From Halostagnicola sp. A-GB9-2 (GTDB lineage Archaea > Halobacteriota > Halobacteria > Halobacteriales > Natrialbaceae), in NCBI RefSeq assembly GCF_030068615.1, contig NZ_JASJOC010000004.1, forward strand, positions 248,001 to 312,000: a stretch of DNA of 64,000 bases. The letters run 5' to 3'. The notes under the pieces are model-generated. The model saw only the letters and a list, made by a program, of their open reading frames with translations. It had not been told where the DNA came from and ran no database searches. Both the position numbers and the translations under genes were made by a program. Of the stretch, positions 8,961 to 18,600 are shown piece after piece. Positions within the stretch are counted from its first letter, which is position 1; each line of letters opens with the position of its first letter.

Positions 8961-9370
8961 AGCGATAGCCGGTGATTCGCCGCTACCGTCGTTTACCGGC
9001 GGGTAACGGCCAGTCAGTTGCCGCTATCGAGCGTTGTCGGTATCGGTCCGGACAGCCGGTCAGGAGAACGCCCGTCACCCGGGATCCCTACTGTCCAATA
9101 TAGTTGGATACATTGGCTTAGCCCGTGACGATGGTTGTTATCCAGGAAAAATCATGTAATAAACGACGGAGTACGATCCCATTACAATCTTATGTGTGTA
9201 ATTGATGTTGGCGGACGATCTTCACACTGTCTACTTTGCTTGGACGCTATGTGGTTGTTGAGCCAACACTTCTTTACTACTCAGTTTGTACGGCTCTTTA
9301 TGGTGCGTTTTCATCCACCTCGTCTAATATAATCGAACCACTTAACAGACTCAACGTGCCAATTGATACC
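8961..9370. other. Intergenic control region between acyl-CoA operon and IclR gene
   Basis: About 410 bp with no convincing gene. It drops in GC content towards the IclR side. It holds the promoter of the acyl-CoA operon at its left edge, a perfect TCCAA-N5-TTGGA inverted repeat at 9094-9108, and a likely IclR promoter (CGAACC followed by ACTTAAC at about 9334-9346). The open frame running upstream of the IclR start to 9236 is AT-rich and unlike the family, so I treat it as non-coding. Confidence 0.5.
9094..9108. promoter_or_regulatory. Candidate operator, perfect inverted repeat
   Basis: TCCAA, five bases, TTGGA. The arms match exactly. It sits between the divergent acyl-CoA operon and the IclR regulator, where an IclR-type protein usually binds. 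Assignment is by position only. Confidence 0.4.
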
Positions 9371-10132
9371 GTGACTAAATCCACTCCATCACTCACGTCG
9401 GTCCAACGGGTGTTCGAGGTCATCCACCTCCTCTGGGAAACCAACGGTGCAGGCCCGTCCGAAATAGCGACACGAATGGAGATTCCAAAAAGCACCGCGC
9501 ACGTGTACCTCCGGACGCTCGAGACGACCGGCTACGTCGTCAACCAGAACGGCGAGTACTCTCTCAGTTACAAGTTCCTCTCGACGGGGTCGCGGATCAA
9601 GTACCGAAGTAGGATCTATCAGGTTTCGAAGCTAGAGCTCAAGCGACTCACCGAGGCGACTGGCGAACTGGTGACGCTCGTGATCGAAGAGGCGGGTCGG
9701 TCCGTAATCCTCCACGAGGAGTTCGAGGATCAATCCCTCGAGTTGGGAATCTATCCCGGCATGACCCTTCCGACACACTCCCACGCGCCCGGAAAAACCA
9801 TCCTGGCACACATGTCGGACGAGCGCCTCGAGGAGTTTCTCGAGACGCGTGGGCTCCCGCAGGTGACCGATCGCACGATTACGGATCGGGAGACACTTTT
9901 AGACGAACTCGAGACCATCCGCGAGCAGGGATACGCGGTCGATTGGGACCAGCAAGTTAACGGAATGGGGTTGCTCGCCGTCCCAATTATCGTTGAGGGG
10001 GAGTTAGAGGCCTGCATCGGTATCGCAGTGCCGACCGGGCGAATGAAAAACGAGTCTTACCAGCGGACGCTCCTTCAGGAGGCGGAGGAGTCGGCGGATA
10101 CGATCAGGATCAAGTATCGGTACGGTCAGTAG
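9371..10132 (+). CDS. IclR family transcriptional regulator
   Basis: 253 residues from the GTG at 9371, the usual length. An N-terminal winged helix (LTSVQRVFEVIHLL ... PSEIATRMEIPKSTAHVYL) is followed by the IclR effector domain (PGMTLPTHSHAPGKTILAHM and the C-terminal ACIGIAVPTGRM). The frame is open further upstream, but those codons look non-coding; a GTG at 9356 is the alternative start. Divergent orientation from the acyl-CoA operon suggests it controls that operon in response to an acid or acyl-CoA. Activation versus repression cannot be told from sequence. Confidence 0.9.
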   Translation: MTKSTPSLTSVQRVFEVIHLLWETNGAGPSEIATRMEIPKSTAHVYLRTLETTGYVVNQNGEYSLSYKFLSTGSRIKYRSRIYQVSKLELKRLTEATGELVTLVIEEAGRSVILHEEFEDQSLELGIYPGMTLPTHSHAPGKTILAHMSDERLEEFLETRGLPQVTDRTITDRETLLDELETIREQGYAVDWDQQVNGMGLLAVPIIVEGELEACIGIAVPTGRMKNESYQRTLLQEAEESADTIRIKYRYGQ

Positions 10133-10645
10133 GCGAAACGATGGAGTGAGTCGCATGCAGTAATCCGAGGGAGTGGCGTGGACAATATAACAACCAACAA
10201 ACAACTGTATAAATAGGGCATGTATTTTATATAATATTCCCCCGCCAATAACCGATACTCGATAACTCTTCAATATATTTATAAAAATCTAATACGTCCG
10301 AAACTGTGTCCGTAATACCTTATTACGCACTTAGATCACACCGCCCCTGTAAGCATTCGACTCCGCCCGTTTGTCATAGAAGAGAAACCAGTACAGCGAT
10401 GAAATCACTGTATACCCCGTTTACTCTCGGTTATTACGCTACTTTCCTTCAAATCGTTTTTATATTTCATACTACAGTCATAACAAGTATTCTAGTATAC
10501 AATATAAATGGTGGTATCTGTAGCCGGTAATTCGATCAGGAGCATCTCTGATCGCTCGTCTATCGTCTGCTGTTCTCACCGGTTGACTCGGCCACATCTC
10601 TGTTGGGCCGAAACTATAACGCTCCCTCGCTCGAGAGGGAGTCGT
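10133..10645. other. AT-rich intergenic region
   Basis: About 510 bp without a credible gene. From about 10180 to 10510 the sequence is strikingly AT-rich for this genome, with several runs such as TTTTATATAATATT and ATATATTTATAAAAAT. Short open frames here have no haloarchaeal codon bias and no recognisable protein. The right edge holds the A24 peptidase promoter (CCGAAACTATAAC at about 10606-10618). Confidence 0.6.
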
Positions 10646-11749
10646 GTGATAGGTTCGGCTTCGTTGACGGCGGTTCCCGATCTCCTTCGATTGATCGCCG
10701 TTCCGGTATTCGCGTGGGTCGCGTATCGCGATATCAAAACTCGGCGCGTCTCGAGCGGCGTCTGGATTCCGCTGTCGACGCTCGGTGCGCTCTTGCTCGT
10801 CTGGGACGGGTGGCTCGCCTGGAACGCGTCCGATTCGACCGTCTGGTTCGAAGAATTCTTGCTACCGGTAACTGTGAGTCTGGGCTTCGTCGTCCCACTC
10901 GCGTATCTGTTCTGGTGGTTCGGCGGCTTCGGCGGGGCGGACGCCAAGGCGCTGATGGCGCTTGCGTTGCTCTTTCCGACCTTCCCGCAGTACGTCGTCG
11001 GTTCCGTCGGGTTTCCGACGGCGACGACGCCAGTCGGCACGTTCTCCTTTACGATCCTCACAAATGCCGTGCTGATCGGCATCGCCATTCCGCTCGCACT
11101 CGCCGCCCGAAACGCCCTCGCCGGGCGAATCGCACCGGTGATGTTCCTCGGATGGCCCATCTCGTGGGATCGGGCGACCGAAACCCACGGAACGCTTCTC
11201 GAGTCGCCGAGCGTGCTCAACCGCGGCGGACTCGATCTAGATGCCCTTCGGATGTACCTCCGCTGGCGCAACGTCTCTCTCGAGGAGCTTCGCTCGGATC
11301 CCGAGCGCTATCGGGATCCCGACTCGCTCCCCGAGGAACCGAACCAGCCAACCGACGGTGCCGTCGACGCGGCGGTTCGAACCGACGGCGGGGAGCCCCT
11401 CGAGTCGTCGGTTGCCGATGAAGAGACGGAACGAGCGGGCCTCGACGAGGAGTCAGGAGAGGCAGATCTCGACGAGGAGTCGGACCAGTCAACTATCGAC
11501 GGGACGTCGGTGGCCGCCCCCGAAACCGAGCCCACGATCGACGATCCGTGGGGTGCCGAGGCGTTCCTCGAGGACATCGATCACGCGGCTTACGGCACGT
11601 CTGCCGAGTCGCTCCGGTCGGGACTCGAGAGCCTGACGGACGAACGGACGGTCTGGATTTCGCCGGGAACGCCGTTTCTGGTACCGGTCTTCCTCGGACT
11701 GGTAATCGCGCTGGTTTACGGCGATCTTCTGTTCGGTCTGTTCGTCTGA
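10646..11749 (+). CDS. A24 family prepilin/preflagellin peptidase
   Basis: 367 residues from the GTG at 10646, preceded at the right distance by CGAAAC and TATAAC (10607-10618). It is an aspartic membrane protease that trims class III signal peptides of archaeal pilins or archaellins. The two catalytic aspartates are visible: Asp29 in AYRDIKTRRV and Asp99 in GGADAKAL (the GxGD-type motif, here GGAD). Several membrane segments surround them. A long acidic cytoplasmic insert rich in Asp, Glu and Ser (about residues 215-310) comes before a last C-terminal membrane helix, as seen in haloarchaeal members. No pilin genes are adjacent. A longer frame back to 10508 exists but runs through non-coding-like sequence. 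Confidence 0.85.
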   Translation: MIGSASLTAVPDLLRLIAVPVFAWVAYRDIKTRRVSSGVWIPLSTLGALLLVWDGWLAWNASDSTVWFEEFLLPVTVSLGFVVPLAYLFWWFGGFGGADAKALMALALLFPTFPQYVVGSVGFPTATTPVGTFSFTILTNAVLIGIAIPLALAARNALAGRIAPVMFLGWPISWDRATETHGTLLESPSVLNRGGLDLDALRMYLRWRNVSLEELRSDPERYRDPDSLPEEPNQPTDGAVDAAVRTDGGEPLESSVADEETERAGLDEESGEADLDEESDQSTIDGTSVAAPETEPTIDDPWGAEAFLEDIDHAAYGTSAESLRSGLESLTDERTVWISPGTPFLVPVFLGLVIALVYGDLLFGLFV

Positions 11750-11821
11750 GAGCCGGTCCGAGGACTGGTAATGCGATTCGCTATTTTCGGAGAAGGTGTT
11801 GGGGGAGAGGCTACTCACCGC

Positions 11822-12064
11822 TCACGCGAGCAGTCGTTCGTACAGCGGCACGAGAACCGTCCAGAGCACAACGATCGCCCCGCCGCCGATGATAATTCCG
11901 AGCCACAACTCTCCCGTGCCGGTCGGCGGCCCGCTCGCTATCGCGACGTAGGTTCCGACGACCAACAGCACGCACCCCAGCAGCGTCGCCACCTCGAGTG
12001 CCGCCGCGACGGGGTGTTCCCGCGCCAGCGCGGCCAACCTGCTCAATCCGCTTGCCGGACTCAT
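11822..12064 (-). CDS. Small membrane protein, unknown function
   Basis: 80 residues with two predicted membrane helices (VATLLGCVLLVVGTYVAIA and GIIIGGGAIVVLWTVLVPLY) joined by a short polar turn, and a basic N-terminus. I do not recognise a characterised family. It lies downstream of the ABC-2 permease on the same strand with a ~95-bp gap, so it could belong to that exporter, but no sequence feature proves this. Codon use matches the neighbours. Confidence 0.65.
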   Translation of the reverse strand: MSPASGLSRLAALAREHPVAAALEVATLLGCVLLVVGTYVAIASGPPTGTGELWLGIIIGGGAIVVLWTVLVPLYERLLA

Positions 12065-12159
12065 ACTCGAGGCTCACGCTCGAGTGTAAAAACACTCACG
12101 GCAGTTCGATTCGGTCGAGTACCTCCGGGCTGGATCGGGTCGGGGTTCCCGCTACGGAT

Positions 12160-12951
12160 TCACGCCCCGATATCCCCGCGCGAAAACAGCGCTCGAGCGA
12201 TGAGGACGAGTACTGCGGTCGCGATCAGCAGGATCGCCGCGCCGGTCAGGTCGTAGGTGCTCTCGACGAGGATTTCGGTCGGATCGTAGTAGTGCGTCGG
12301 GCTCCCGTTCCCGATCCACCCGTAGTCGTCTGTCCCCACGGTGATCGATTCGATCAGGAAGAGCACGAAGACGACGGCGATGGCGAGTCGATTCGCGACG
12401 GTCGCTCGAGAAACCGTCACCGAGAGCACGAGTCCGATCGCAGTACACGCGAGCAGATAGGGAATCGAGAGGAGGTGGACCATCGCCAGATCCTGGACGG
12501 AAATCGACTCGCCGACGGCGACGACGCCGCCGTAGACGGCCACCGGAACGATGGCGTTGAGCACGAGAACAGGTACAGCAAGGGCGGCGAACGTCTCGAG
12601 GACGACGCGGCCTCGAGAGACCGGAAGCGACAGGACGAGGTCCATCCGGTCGCGTTCGACGTCCTCGGCGACCGAGTTCGCCGCGGCGTAAGCCACGTAG
12701 AGGCCGAGCAGGAGCAACCACATGAACTGGTAGATTTCGACGGCGAGAAAGCCCTCGATCGTCCCGAGGGTTTGAATCCCGAAGGCCTCCTGCATTGCCG
12801 GCGGGTAGGCCTCGACGAGCTCGTCGATGTCGGCGTCCGCGAACGAGGGAAAAAAGCCGATGAACGCCAACGAGAGCACGCCGATTCCGACCGCGAGCGC
12901 GACCGTTCCTCGAAGCCGGCGCTCGGCTTCGTACCGGGCGATCTCAAGCAT
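12160..12951 (-). CDS. ABC-2 type transporter permease
   Basis: 263 residues with about six membrane helices. Start at the ATG at 12951, which overlaps the end of the ATPase gene by eight bases; the frame further upstream lies inside that ATPase and is a shadow. The N-terminal MLEIARYEAERRLRG and the extracellular loop before helix 2, followed by AANSVAEDVERDRMDLVLS and PVSRG, are typical of archaeal ABC-2 permeases of the NatB-like type. With the ATPase it forms an exporter; the substrate (drug, lipid, ion or other) is not evident. Confidence 0.87.
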   Translation of the reverse strand: MLEIARYEAERRLRGTVALAVGIGVLSLAFIGFFPSFADADIDELVEAYPPAMQEAFGIQTLGTIEGFLAVEIYQFMWLLLLGLYVAYAAANSVAEDVERDRMDLVLSLPVSRGRVVLETFAALAVPVLVLNAIVPVAVYGGVVAVGESISVQDLAMVHLLSIPYLLACTAIGLVLSVTVSRATVANRLAIAVVFVLFLIESITVGTDDYGWIGNGSPTHYYDPTEILVESTYDLTGAAILLIATAVLVLIARALFSRGDIGA

Positions 12952-13912
12952 CCGTCTCCTCCGTCGTCGGCTCCGCACTCGGCTCCCTCGTTTCGTCGTC
13001 GACCGTCTCGGCGTCCGCTCGAGCCTCGACTTCCTCGTTCGCGTCTCCGTAGTAGTGCATGAAGATCGTCTCGAGCGCCGGCTCGTCGATTTCGACGTCG
13101 ACCACGTCGTAGCTCGCCAGATGCGAGAGCAAGGCGTTGTACTCGCCCGTATAGGTGAAGGTGATCGACCGGCCGGTCGTCTCGAGTTCGGCCACGCCGT
13201 CGATCGGCCCGAACTCCTTTTCGGGCTCGGCGAGTCGAAGTCGAACCTGCTTCCCGCCGCGGTCGAGCAGGCTCTCGACGTCCTCGAGGGCGACGAGTCT
13301 GCCCTCGCGGAGAATTCCGACACGATCGCAGACGCGCCGAACCTCGCTCAGGACGTGCGAGGAGAAGAAAATCGTCGTTCCGCGGTCGCGTTCGGCTCGA
13401 AGAAACTCGAGCAGCCGCTCCTGTTTCAGCGGATCGAGTCCTGACGTCGGCTCGTCCATGATGACGAGGTCAGGATCGTGCATGAACGTCTGGACGAGCC
13501 CGAGCATCTGCTTGTTGCCGCTCGAGTACTCCCGAATCTCCCGCTCGAGCGGCGGCGTGAACAATTCGAGGAGTTCCTCGCGCCGACCGTCGCCCTGAAC
13601 CGAGCCGAAGTACTCGAGAACCCGTTCTCCGGTCGCCTTCTCGTCGAACCCGAGATCCGCCGGCAGGTAACCGAGTCGACGTTTGGCCTCGATGAGCTCA
13701 CTCTCGTCGCGAACATCCGCACCGAGTACCCGAGCGGTCCCGTCGGTCGGCTCGAGCAGGCCGAGAAGGAGCCTGATCGTCGTGGTCTTGCCAGCACCGT
13801 TCGGGCCCAAAAACCCGAATATCTCGCCCTCCTCGACGGTGAAGGTGAGGTCGTCGGCCCCGAGTACTTCGCCGTAATCTTTCGTCAGGCCGTCGACGTC
13901 GATGGTGCCCAT
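12944..13912 (-). CDS. ABC-2 transporter ATP-binding protein
   Basis: 322 residues from the ATG at 13912. Walker A is GPNGAGKT (36-43), the signature is a YSSGNKQ variant, and Walker B is LVIMDEPTSGLDP; a ~90-residue C-terminal extension ends in an acidic, Glu-rich tail. An ATG 15 bp upstream (13927) is possible, but the promoter CGAATTTAT at 13938-13946 is 27 bp from 13912 and far too close to 13927, so the shorter form fits a leaderless message. Three copies of a 25-bp repeat lie directly upstream of the promoter. Powers the permease encoded next. Confidence 0.9.
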   Translation of the reverse strand: MGTIDVDGLTKDYGEVLGADDLTFTVEEGEIFGFLGPNGAGKTTTIRLLLGLLEPTDGTARVLGADVRDESELIEAKRRLGYLPADLGFDEKATGERVLEYFGSVQGDGRREELLELFTPPLEREIREYSSGNKQMLGLVQTFMHDPDLVIMDEPTSGLDPLKQERLLEFLRAERDRGTTIFFSSHVLSEVRRVCDRVGILREGRLVALEDVESLLDRGGKQVRLRLAEPEKEFGPIDGVAELETTGRSITFTYTGEYNALLSHLASYDVVDVEIDEPALETIFMHYYGDANEEVEARADAETVDDETREPSAEPTTEETDA

Positions 13913-13937
13913 GTGGGCTGTTTCCATCTCACAGGTG

Positions 13938-13946
13938 ATAAATTCG
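13938..13946 (-). promoter_or_regulatory. BRE/TATA promoter of ABC-2 operon
   Basis: On the minus strand CGAATTTAT combines a CGAA BRE core with a TTTAT box centred about 27 bp before the ATG at 13912. Confidence 0.6.
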
Positions 13947-13960
13947 GCTGGCCGTTATCT

Positions 13961-14026
13961 GATCCGGGAACTGGTTGGCGAACTCGATACGGGAATTAGT
14001 TGGCGGACTCGATCCGGGAATTGGCG
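13961..14026. repeat. 25-bp tandem repeat upstream of ABC-2 operon
   Basis: Two full units (13961-13985 and 13986-14010) and a partial third (14011-14026). Each begins GATCCGGGAA or GATACGGGAA and continues TTGGCG then ACTC. The first two differ at only a few positions. They sit immediately upstream of the BRE/TATA of the ABC-2 ATPase, so they are candidates for a cooperative regulator binding array. Confidence 0.7.
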
Positions 14027-14074
14027 GGAAAACGGATCTCTCCGCTCGAGTCGAGCTGAGTTGGTGACGACAGT

Positions 14075-14494
14075 TCAGACTCGAGAGTCGATCTCCTCGG
14101 CGATATCGTCGAGTTCGTCGTCCGACAGATCGGGCGCATCGCCAGCGACGGCGTGGATCGGGCCGCCGCCGTCGCCCTCGAACCGCGGCACGATGTGGCA
14201 GTGAACGTGGGGGACTTCCTGACCGGCCGCCTCCCCGTTGTTGAACGCGACGGTGCTCGCGTCGGCGTCGACGCTCGCTTCGACCTCCGGAACCAGCCGG
14301 TGGACCGTCGCGTAGAGGTCGGTCGCGACATCGTCGGGAACGTCGTTGAGTCGTTCGTACTCCTCTTTGGGAATCACGAGCGTGTGTCCCGGCGCGAGGG
14401 GATTCGCGTCGAGGAAGGCGATCGTAGTCTCGTTTTCGTAAACGATTCGTGCCGGAATGTCGCCGTCGATGATCTGGCTGAAGATCGTACCCAT
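14075..14494 (-). CDS. HIT family hydrolase
   Basis: 139 residues. The histidine triad HVHCHIV (about residues 97-103), with QEVP before it, is intact, and the N-terminal IFSQIIDGDIPARIVYEN is the Hint-branch opening. Such enzymes hydrolyse nucleotide phosphoramidates, dinucleoside polyphosphates or similar nucleotide conjugates. The ATG at 14494 gives the standard family length; the frame upstream of it has no family similarity. Same strand as the uracil-DNA glycosylase 65 bp upstream, possibly one transcript. Confidence 0.92.
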   Translation of the reverse strand: MGTIFSQIIDGDIPARIVYENETTIAFLDANPLAPGHTLVIPKEEYERLNDVPDDVATDLYATVHRLVPEVEASVDADASTVAFNNGEAAGQEVPHVHCHIVPRFEGDGGGPIHAVAGDAPDLSDDELDDIAEEIDSRV

Positions 14495-14559
14495 ACGCGA
14501 GTGTGTGTCGCCTCGACCCAAGAAGGTTACTCGCCTAATTAACAGCCAGCCTGTTTTGG

Positions 14560-15249
14560 TTACTCGAGCACTCCCTCGAGCGTCTCTCGAATCGCCTCGA
14601 GATACTCTTCTGGTTCGTAACCCAGCCGCCCGATCCAAACGTCTTGATACGAGGGGTGCAGAATCGGAATGAGCCAGACCCCAAGGCTCTCACAGTGAAC
14701 CGGCTCGAGGACGGTCTCGAGGAAGCCGTCGATGGACTTGCCCTCCGCCTCGAGGACCGTCGTCGTCGCGTGTTTTCCGGTCGCGAGGACGACTTCGGGG
14801 CCGATCGTCTCGAGTTCGGTCAGCAGGTGGGTGCGGCAGTTCTCCCGTTCCTCGTCGCTCGGCTCCCGGTTGGTCGTCGGATCGTCCGAATCCGCGGGAA
14901 AGCACTTGACGGCGTTCGTGTAATAGGATTCCCCGCCGTAGCCGATCCGCTCGAGCATCGAGCGAATGCGCCGGCCCGAGTGTCTCGAGGTGTAGGCCTT
15001 CCCCGTCCAGTTGCCGCCTCGCCAGCGGTCCGCCGACGGCGTTCCGCGGCCGGGGGCTTCGCCGCTGACGACGATATCCGCCTCGAGGTCGCCAGTTCCC
15101 CACGAGATGCACTCTCGGGAGTCGACGAGTGCGGGACAGCGAGTACAGTCGCGCTCGAGGACGTTTTTCGTGTCCGGGAACTGCGGATCCGCGGCGTCCT
15201 CCGCGCTCGCGCCGGATTTCTCACTCGAGTCGGCGTCGGGTTCGGGCAC
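14560..15249 (-). CDS. Uracil-DNA glycosylase superfamily protein
   Basis: 229 residues from a GTG start. The core begins at CTRCPALVDSR, whose two cysteines with later ones (in VKCFP and ENCRTHL) match the four cysteines of the 4Fe-4S cluster in family 4/5-type glycosylases. SGEAPGRGT is the uracil-pocket/water-activating motif and ILHPSY the C-terminal motif with the DNA-contacting histidine. It would remove uracil from DNA in base-excision repair. The 30-residue Ser/Asp/Glu-rich leader is probably disordered. Which family (4, 5 or a close relative) is not settled by eye. Confidence 0.85.
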   Translation of the reverse strand: MPEPDADSSEKSGASAEDAADPQFPDTKNVLERDCTRCPALVDSRECISWGTGDLEADIVVSGEAPGRGTPSADRWRGGNWTGKAYTSRHSGRRIRSMLERIGYGGESYYTNAVKCFPADSDDPTTNREPSDEERENCRTHLLTELETIGPEVVLATGKHATTTVLEAEGKSIDGFLETVLEPVHCESLGVWLIPILHPSYQDVWIGRLGYEPEEYLEAIRETLEGVLE

Positions 15250-15361
15250 AGTCGACGGTTCGTTATCCAGCGACTCAGCGTTGTCGGATTCGCCCCTCTC
15301 GGTCCGTTACTCGAGTGCTCGAGGGGACAAGTTTACAATCGCCGAGTGACTTACGGAAGCT

Positions 15362-15589
15362 ATGAGAGCGGAACTGCTGATCGAGATCCTTTCGCTACTA
15401 GTCTACACGGTCGCCGCGATCGCCCTTACCGCGGCGGGAATCGTGACCGAGTACGCGAGTATCCAGCACCTCGGGTCCGGTGAAACGATGGTCGCCGTGT
15501 GGCTGGCCGCGCTCGGCGGCGTCATGTTATACGCGGGCGTCTACGGGCTCGGATACCAGAAACTGCTCGCGCGTCTGATGCAATACTAA
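15362..15589 (+). CDS. Small membrane protein, unknown function
   Basis: 75 residues, two predicted membrane helices (LLVYTVAAIALTAAGIV and WLAALGGVMLYAGVYGLGY) with a short extracytoplasmic loop (ASIQHLGSGET). Upstream, GTTTACAATCG at about 15331 gives a TATA-like element about 28 bp before the ATG. Unrecognised family, but codon use and promoter spacing support a real gene. Confidence 0.75.
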   Translation: MRAELLIEILSLLVYTVAAIALTAAGIVTEYASIQHLGSGETMVAVWLAALGGVMLYAGVYGLGYQKLLARLMQY

Positions 15590-15664
15590 CCCGGCTTTCC
15601 TCGCAGGATTCGTGCCGCCGATCCACTTCGCGGTCGTCCGTCCCCGACTTGCAATATCGATTCC

Positions 15665-15671
15665 TCTTTAC
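15665..15671 (+). promoter_or_regulatory. Promoter of ileS
   Basis: TCTTTAC centred 26-27 bp before the ileS ATG at 15695, predicting a leaderless message. Confidence 0.5.
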
Positions 15672-15694
15672 TTCCCCAGCGAATTACGTCACAC

Positions 15695-18600
15695 ATGAGC
15701 AGGTTCGGCGAGGTCGACGACCAGTACGACCCCGAGGCGGTAGAGCAACGGGTCTTCGAGTACTGGAACGACGTCGACGCTTACGAGCAGACGGTCGAGC
15801 ACCGCGCGGACGGCGAATCGTTCTTCTTCGTCGACGGCCCACCGTACACCTCCGGATCGGCCCACATGGGAACGACCTGGAACAAGTCCCTGAAGGACGT
15901 CTACATCCGCTACCTTCGAATGTGCGGCTACGACGTGACGGACCGGCCGGGCTATGACATGCACGGACTCCCGATCGAAACCCAGGTCGAGGAAAACCTC
16001 GGGTTCGAGAACAAAAAAGACATCGAGGAGTTCGGCGAGGAGAACTTCATCGACGCCTGCAAGGAGTACGCCGAGGAGCAACTCGAGGGACTCCAGAGCG
16101 ACTTCAAGTCCTTCGGCGTTTGGATGGACTGGGACGACCCCTACAAGACACTCTCGCCGGAGTACATGGAGGCCGCCTGGTGGGGCTTCTCGAAGGCCGC
16201 AGATCGTGGCCTCGTCGAGAAGGGCCACCGATCGATCTCGCAGTGTCCACGCTGTGAAACCGCCATCGCGAACAACGAAGTCGAGTACGAGGACGTCGAA
16301 GATCCCTCGATCTACGTGAAGTTCGACCTTCAGAATCGAGATGGGTCGATCGTCATCTGGACGACGACGCCGTGGACCATCCCGGCGAACACCTTCGTCG
16401 CCGTCGACGAGGAGGGCGACTACGTCGGTGTTCGGGCCTGGAAAGACGGTGAGCGCGAGGCGCAAAGCGCCTCGGATGAGTCGAGCGGCGATACGCCGCA
16501 AGACGGGGAACTTCTCTACCTCGCCGAAGCCAAACACGAGGAGGTCCTCAAGGAGGGCCGCTACGAGGACTACGAAGTCGTCGAGGAACTGACCGGCGAG
16601 GAGCTAATCGGCTGGTCCTACGAGCACCCGCTCGAGGAGGAAGTGCCCGACCACGTCGACGCCGAGGGAACCCTCGAGGTCTACGCCGGCGACTACGTCG
16701 ATACCCATGGCGACGGCACCGGGCTCGTCCACTCTGCACCCGGCCACGGTGAGGAGGACTTCGACCGCGGAACCGAGCTGGGCTTCCCGATCTTCTGTCC
16801 CGTCGGGGGCGACGGCGTTTACACCGAGGAAGCTGGTACGTACGAAGGTCAGTTCGTCAAGGACGCCGACGAGGAGATCATCGCCGACCTCGAGGACAAC
16901 GACGCGATGCTATCGTCAGGACACGTTCACCACAGCTACGGCCACTGTTGGCGCTGCGACACGGGGATCCTCCAGATCGTCACCGACCAGTGGTTCATCA
17001 CGATCACCGACGTCAAGGACGAGCTTCTCGAGAACGTCGAGGACAGCGAGTGGCACCCAGACTGGGCTCGAGACAATCGGTTCCGGGACTTCGTCGAGGA
17101 CGCACCGGACTGGAACGTCTCCCGCCAGCGCTACTGGGGGATTCCGCTCCCTGTTTGGACGCCCGAAGGACGCGATGACGACGAGGATATGATCGTCGTT
17201 AGCGACCGAGCGGAACTCGCAGAACGCGTCGATCAGGACATCGACGCCGATTCCGTCGATCTGCACAAAGACACCGTCGACGATCTGACGATCACCGAGG
17301 ACGGGACGACCTACACCCGCGTTCCCGACGTCTTCGACGTCTGGCTCGACTCTTCGGTCGCCTCGTGGGGCACGCTGAACTACCCCTCCGAGGAGGAGCG
17401 CTTCGACGAGCTCTGGCCAGCTGACTTCATCCTCGAAGCCCACGACCAGACCCGCGGCTGGTTCTGGTCCCAGCTCGGGATGGGGACGGCCGCGATGGGT
17501 GAGGTGCCGTACGACGAGGTTCTCATGCACGGCCACGCGTTGGACGAGGACGGCCGCAAGATGTCCAAATCGGTCGGCAACGTCGTCGAACCCGACGAAG
17601 CGATCGAGCGCCACGGTTCGGACGCAATGCGGCTGTTCTTGCTCTCGGCGAACCCGCAGGGCGAGGACATGCGCTTTTCGTGGGACGAGATGGCGACGCT
17701 GGAAAACCAGCTCCGGACCCTCTGGAACGTGTTCCGATTCCCGCTTCCGTACATGCGTCTGGACGGCTTCGATCCGAACGAGTCCAGCCTCGAGGCCCTC
17801 GAGGACGACCTCGAGTTAGTCGACGAGTGGATCCTCGCCCGTCTTCAGTCGACCAAGGCCGAGATGACCGAGGCGTTCGAAGACGTCCGTCAGGACCGCG
17901 CACTCGATGCGCTGCTGGAGTTCGTCGTCGACGATGTCTCTCGATTCTACATTCAGGCCGTCCGCGAACGAATGTGGGAGGAAGACGACAGCGCCTCCAA
18001 GGAAGCCGCCTACGCGACAATTTACCGGGTCCTTCGGGAAACGGTCGCCTTGCTCGCACCCTACGCACCGTTCATCTCCGAGGAGATTTACGGCACGCTC
18101 ACCGGCGAGGACGAACATGACACCGTCCACATGTGCGACTGGCCCGCGGTCGAGGAAACCTGGGAAGATCCAGAACTCGAGACCGACGTGGCGCTCCTCC
18201 GTGGCATCGAGGAGGCGGGCGCGAACGCCCGCCAGCAGGCCGGCCGCAAGCTCCGCTGGCCGATCGCGCGAGTCGTGGTCGCGGCCGACGACGACCGCGT
18301 TGTCGAAGCCGTAACCCGTCACACCGACCTGCTCGCGGATCGACTCAATGCCCGCGAGGTGCAGGTCGTTTCCCCCGGCGAACAGTGGGGCGAACTCGCC
18401 TACAGCGCCGAGGCGGACATGAGCGAACTCGGCCCCGCCTTCGGTGGTCGGGCCGGCGAAGTCATGAACGCCCTCAACGAGGCCAACATCGAGGAGCCCG
18501 ATCTCGAGGCGCTCGAAGCAGCGGTCGACGACGTGCTTGAAGACGACGAAGGTCTCGAAGCGTCGATGGTCTCGTTCGTCACCGAAACGCCCGAGGATGT

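Noticed and set aside
9236-9370. N-terminal extension of the IclR regulator
   Set aside because: AT-rich codons and no IclR similarity; promoter elements lie inside this stretch.
15863-15874. HMGT in place of HIGH in IleRS as a damaged active site
   Set aside because: I recall the same sequence in other haloarchaeal IleRS, and KMSKS and all other motifs are intact.
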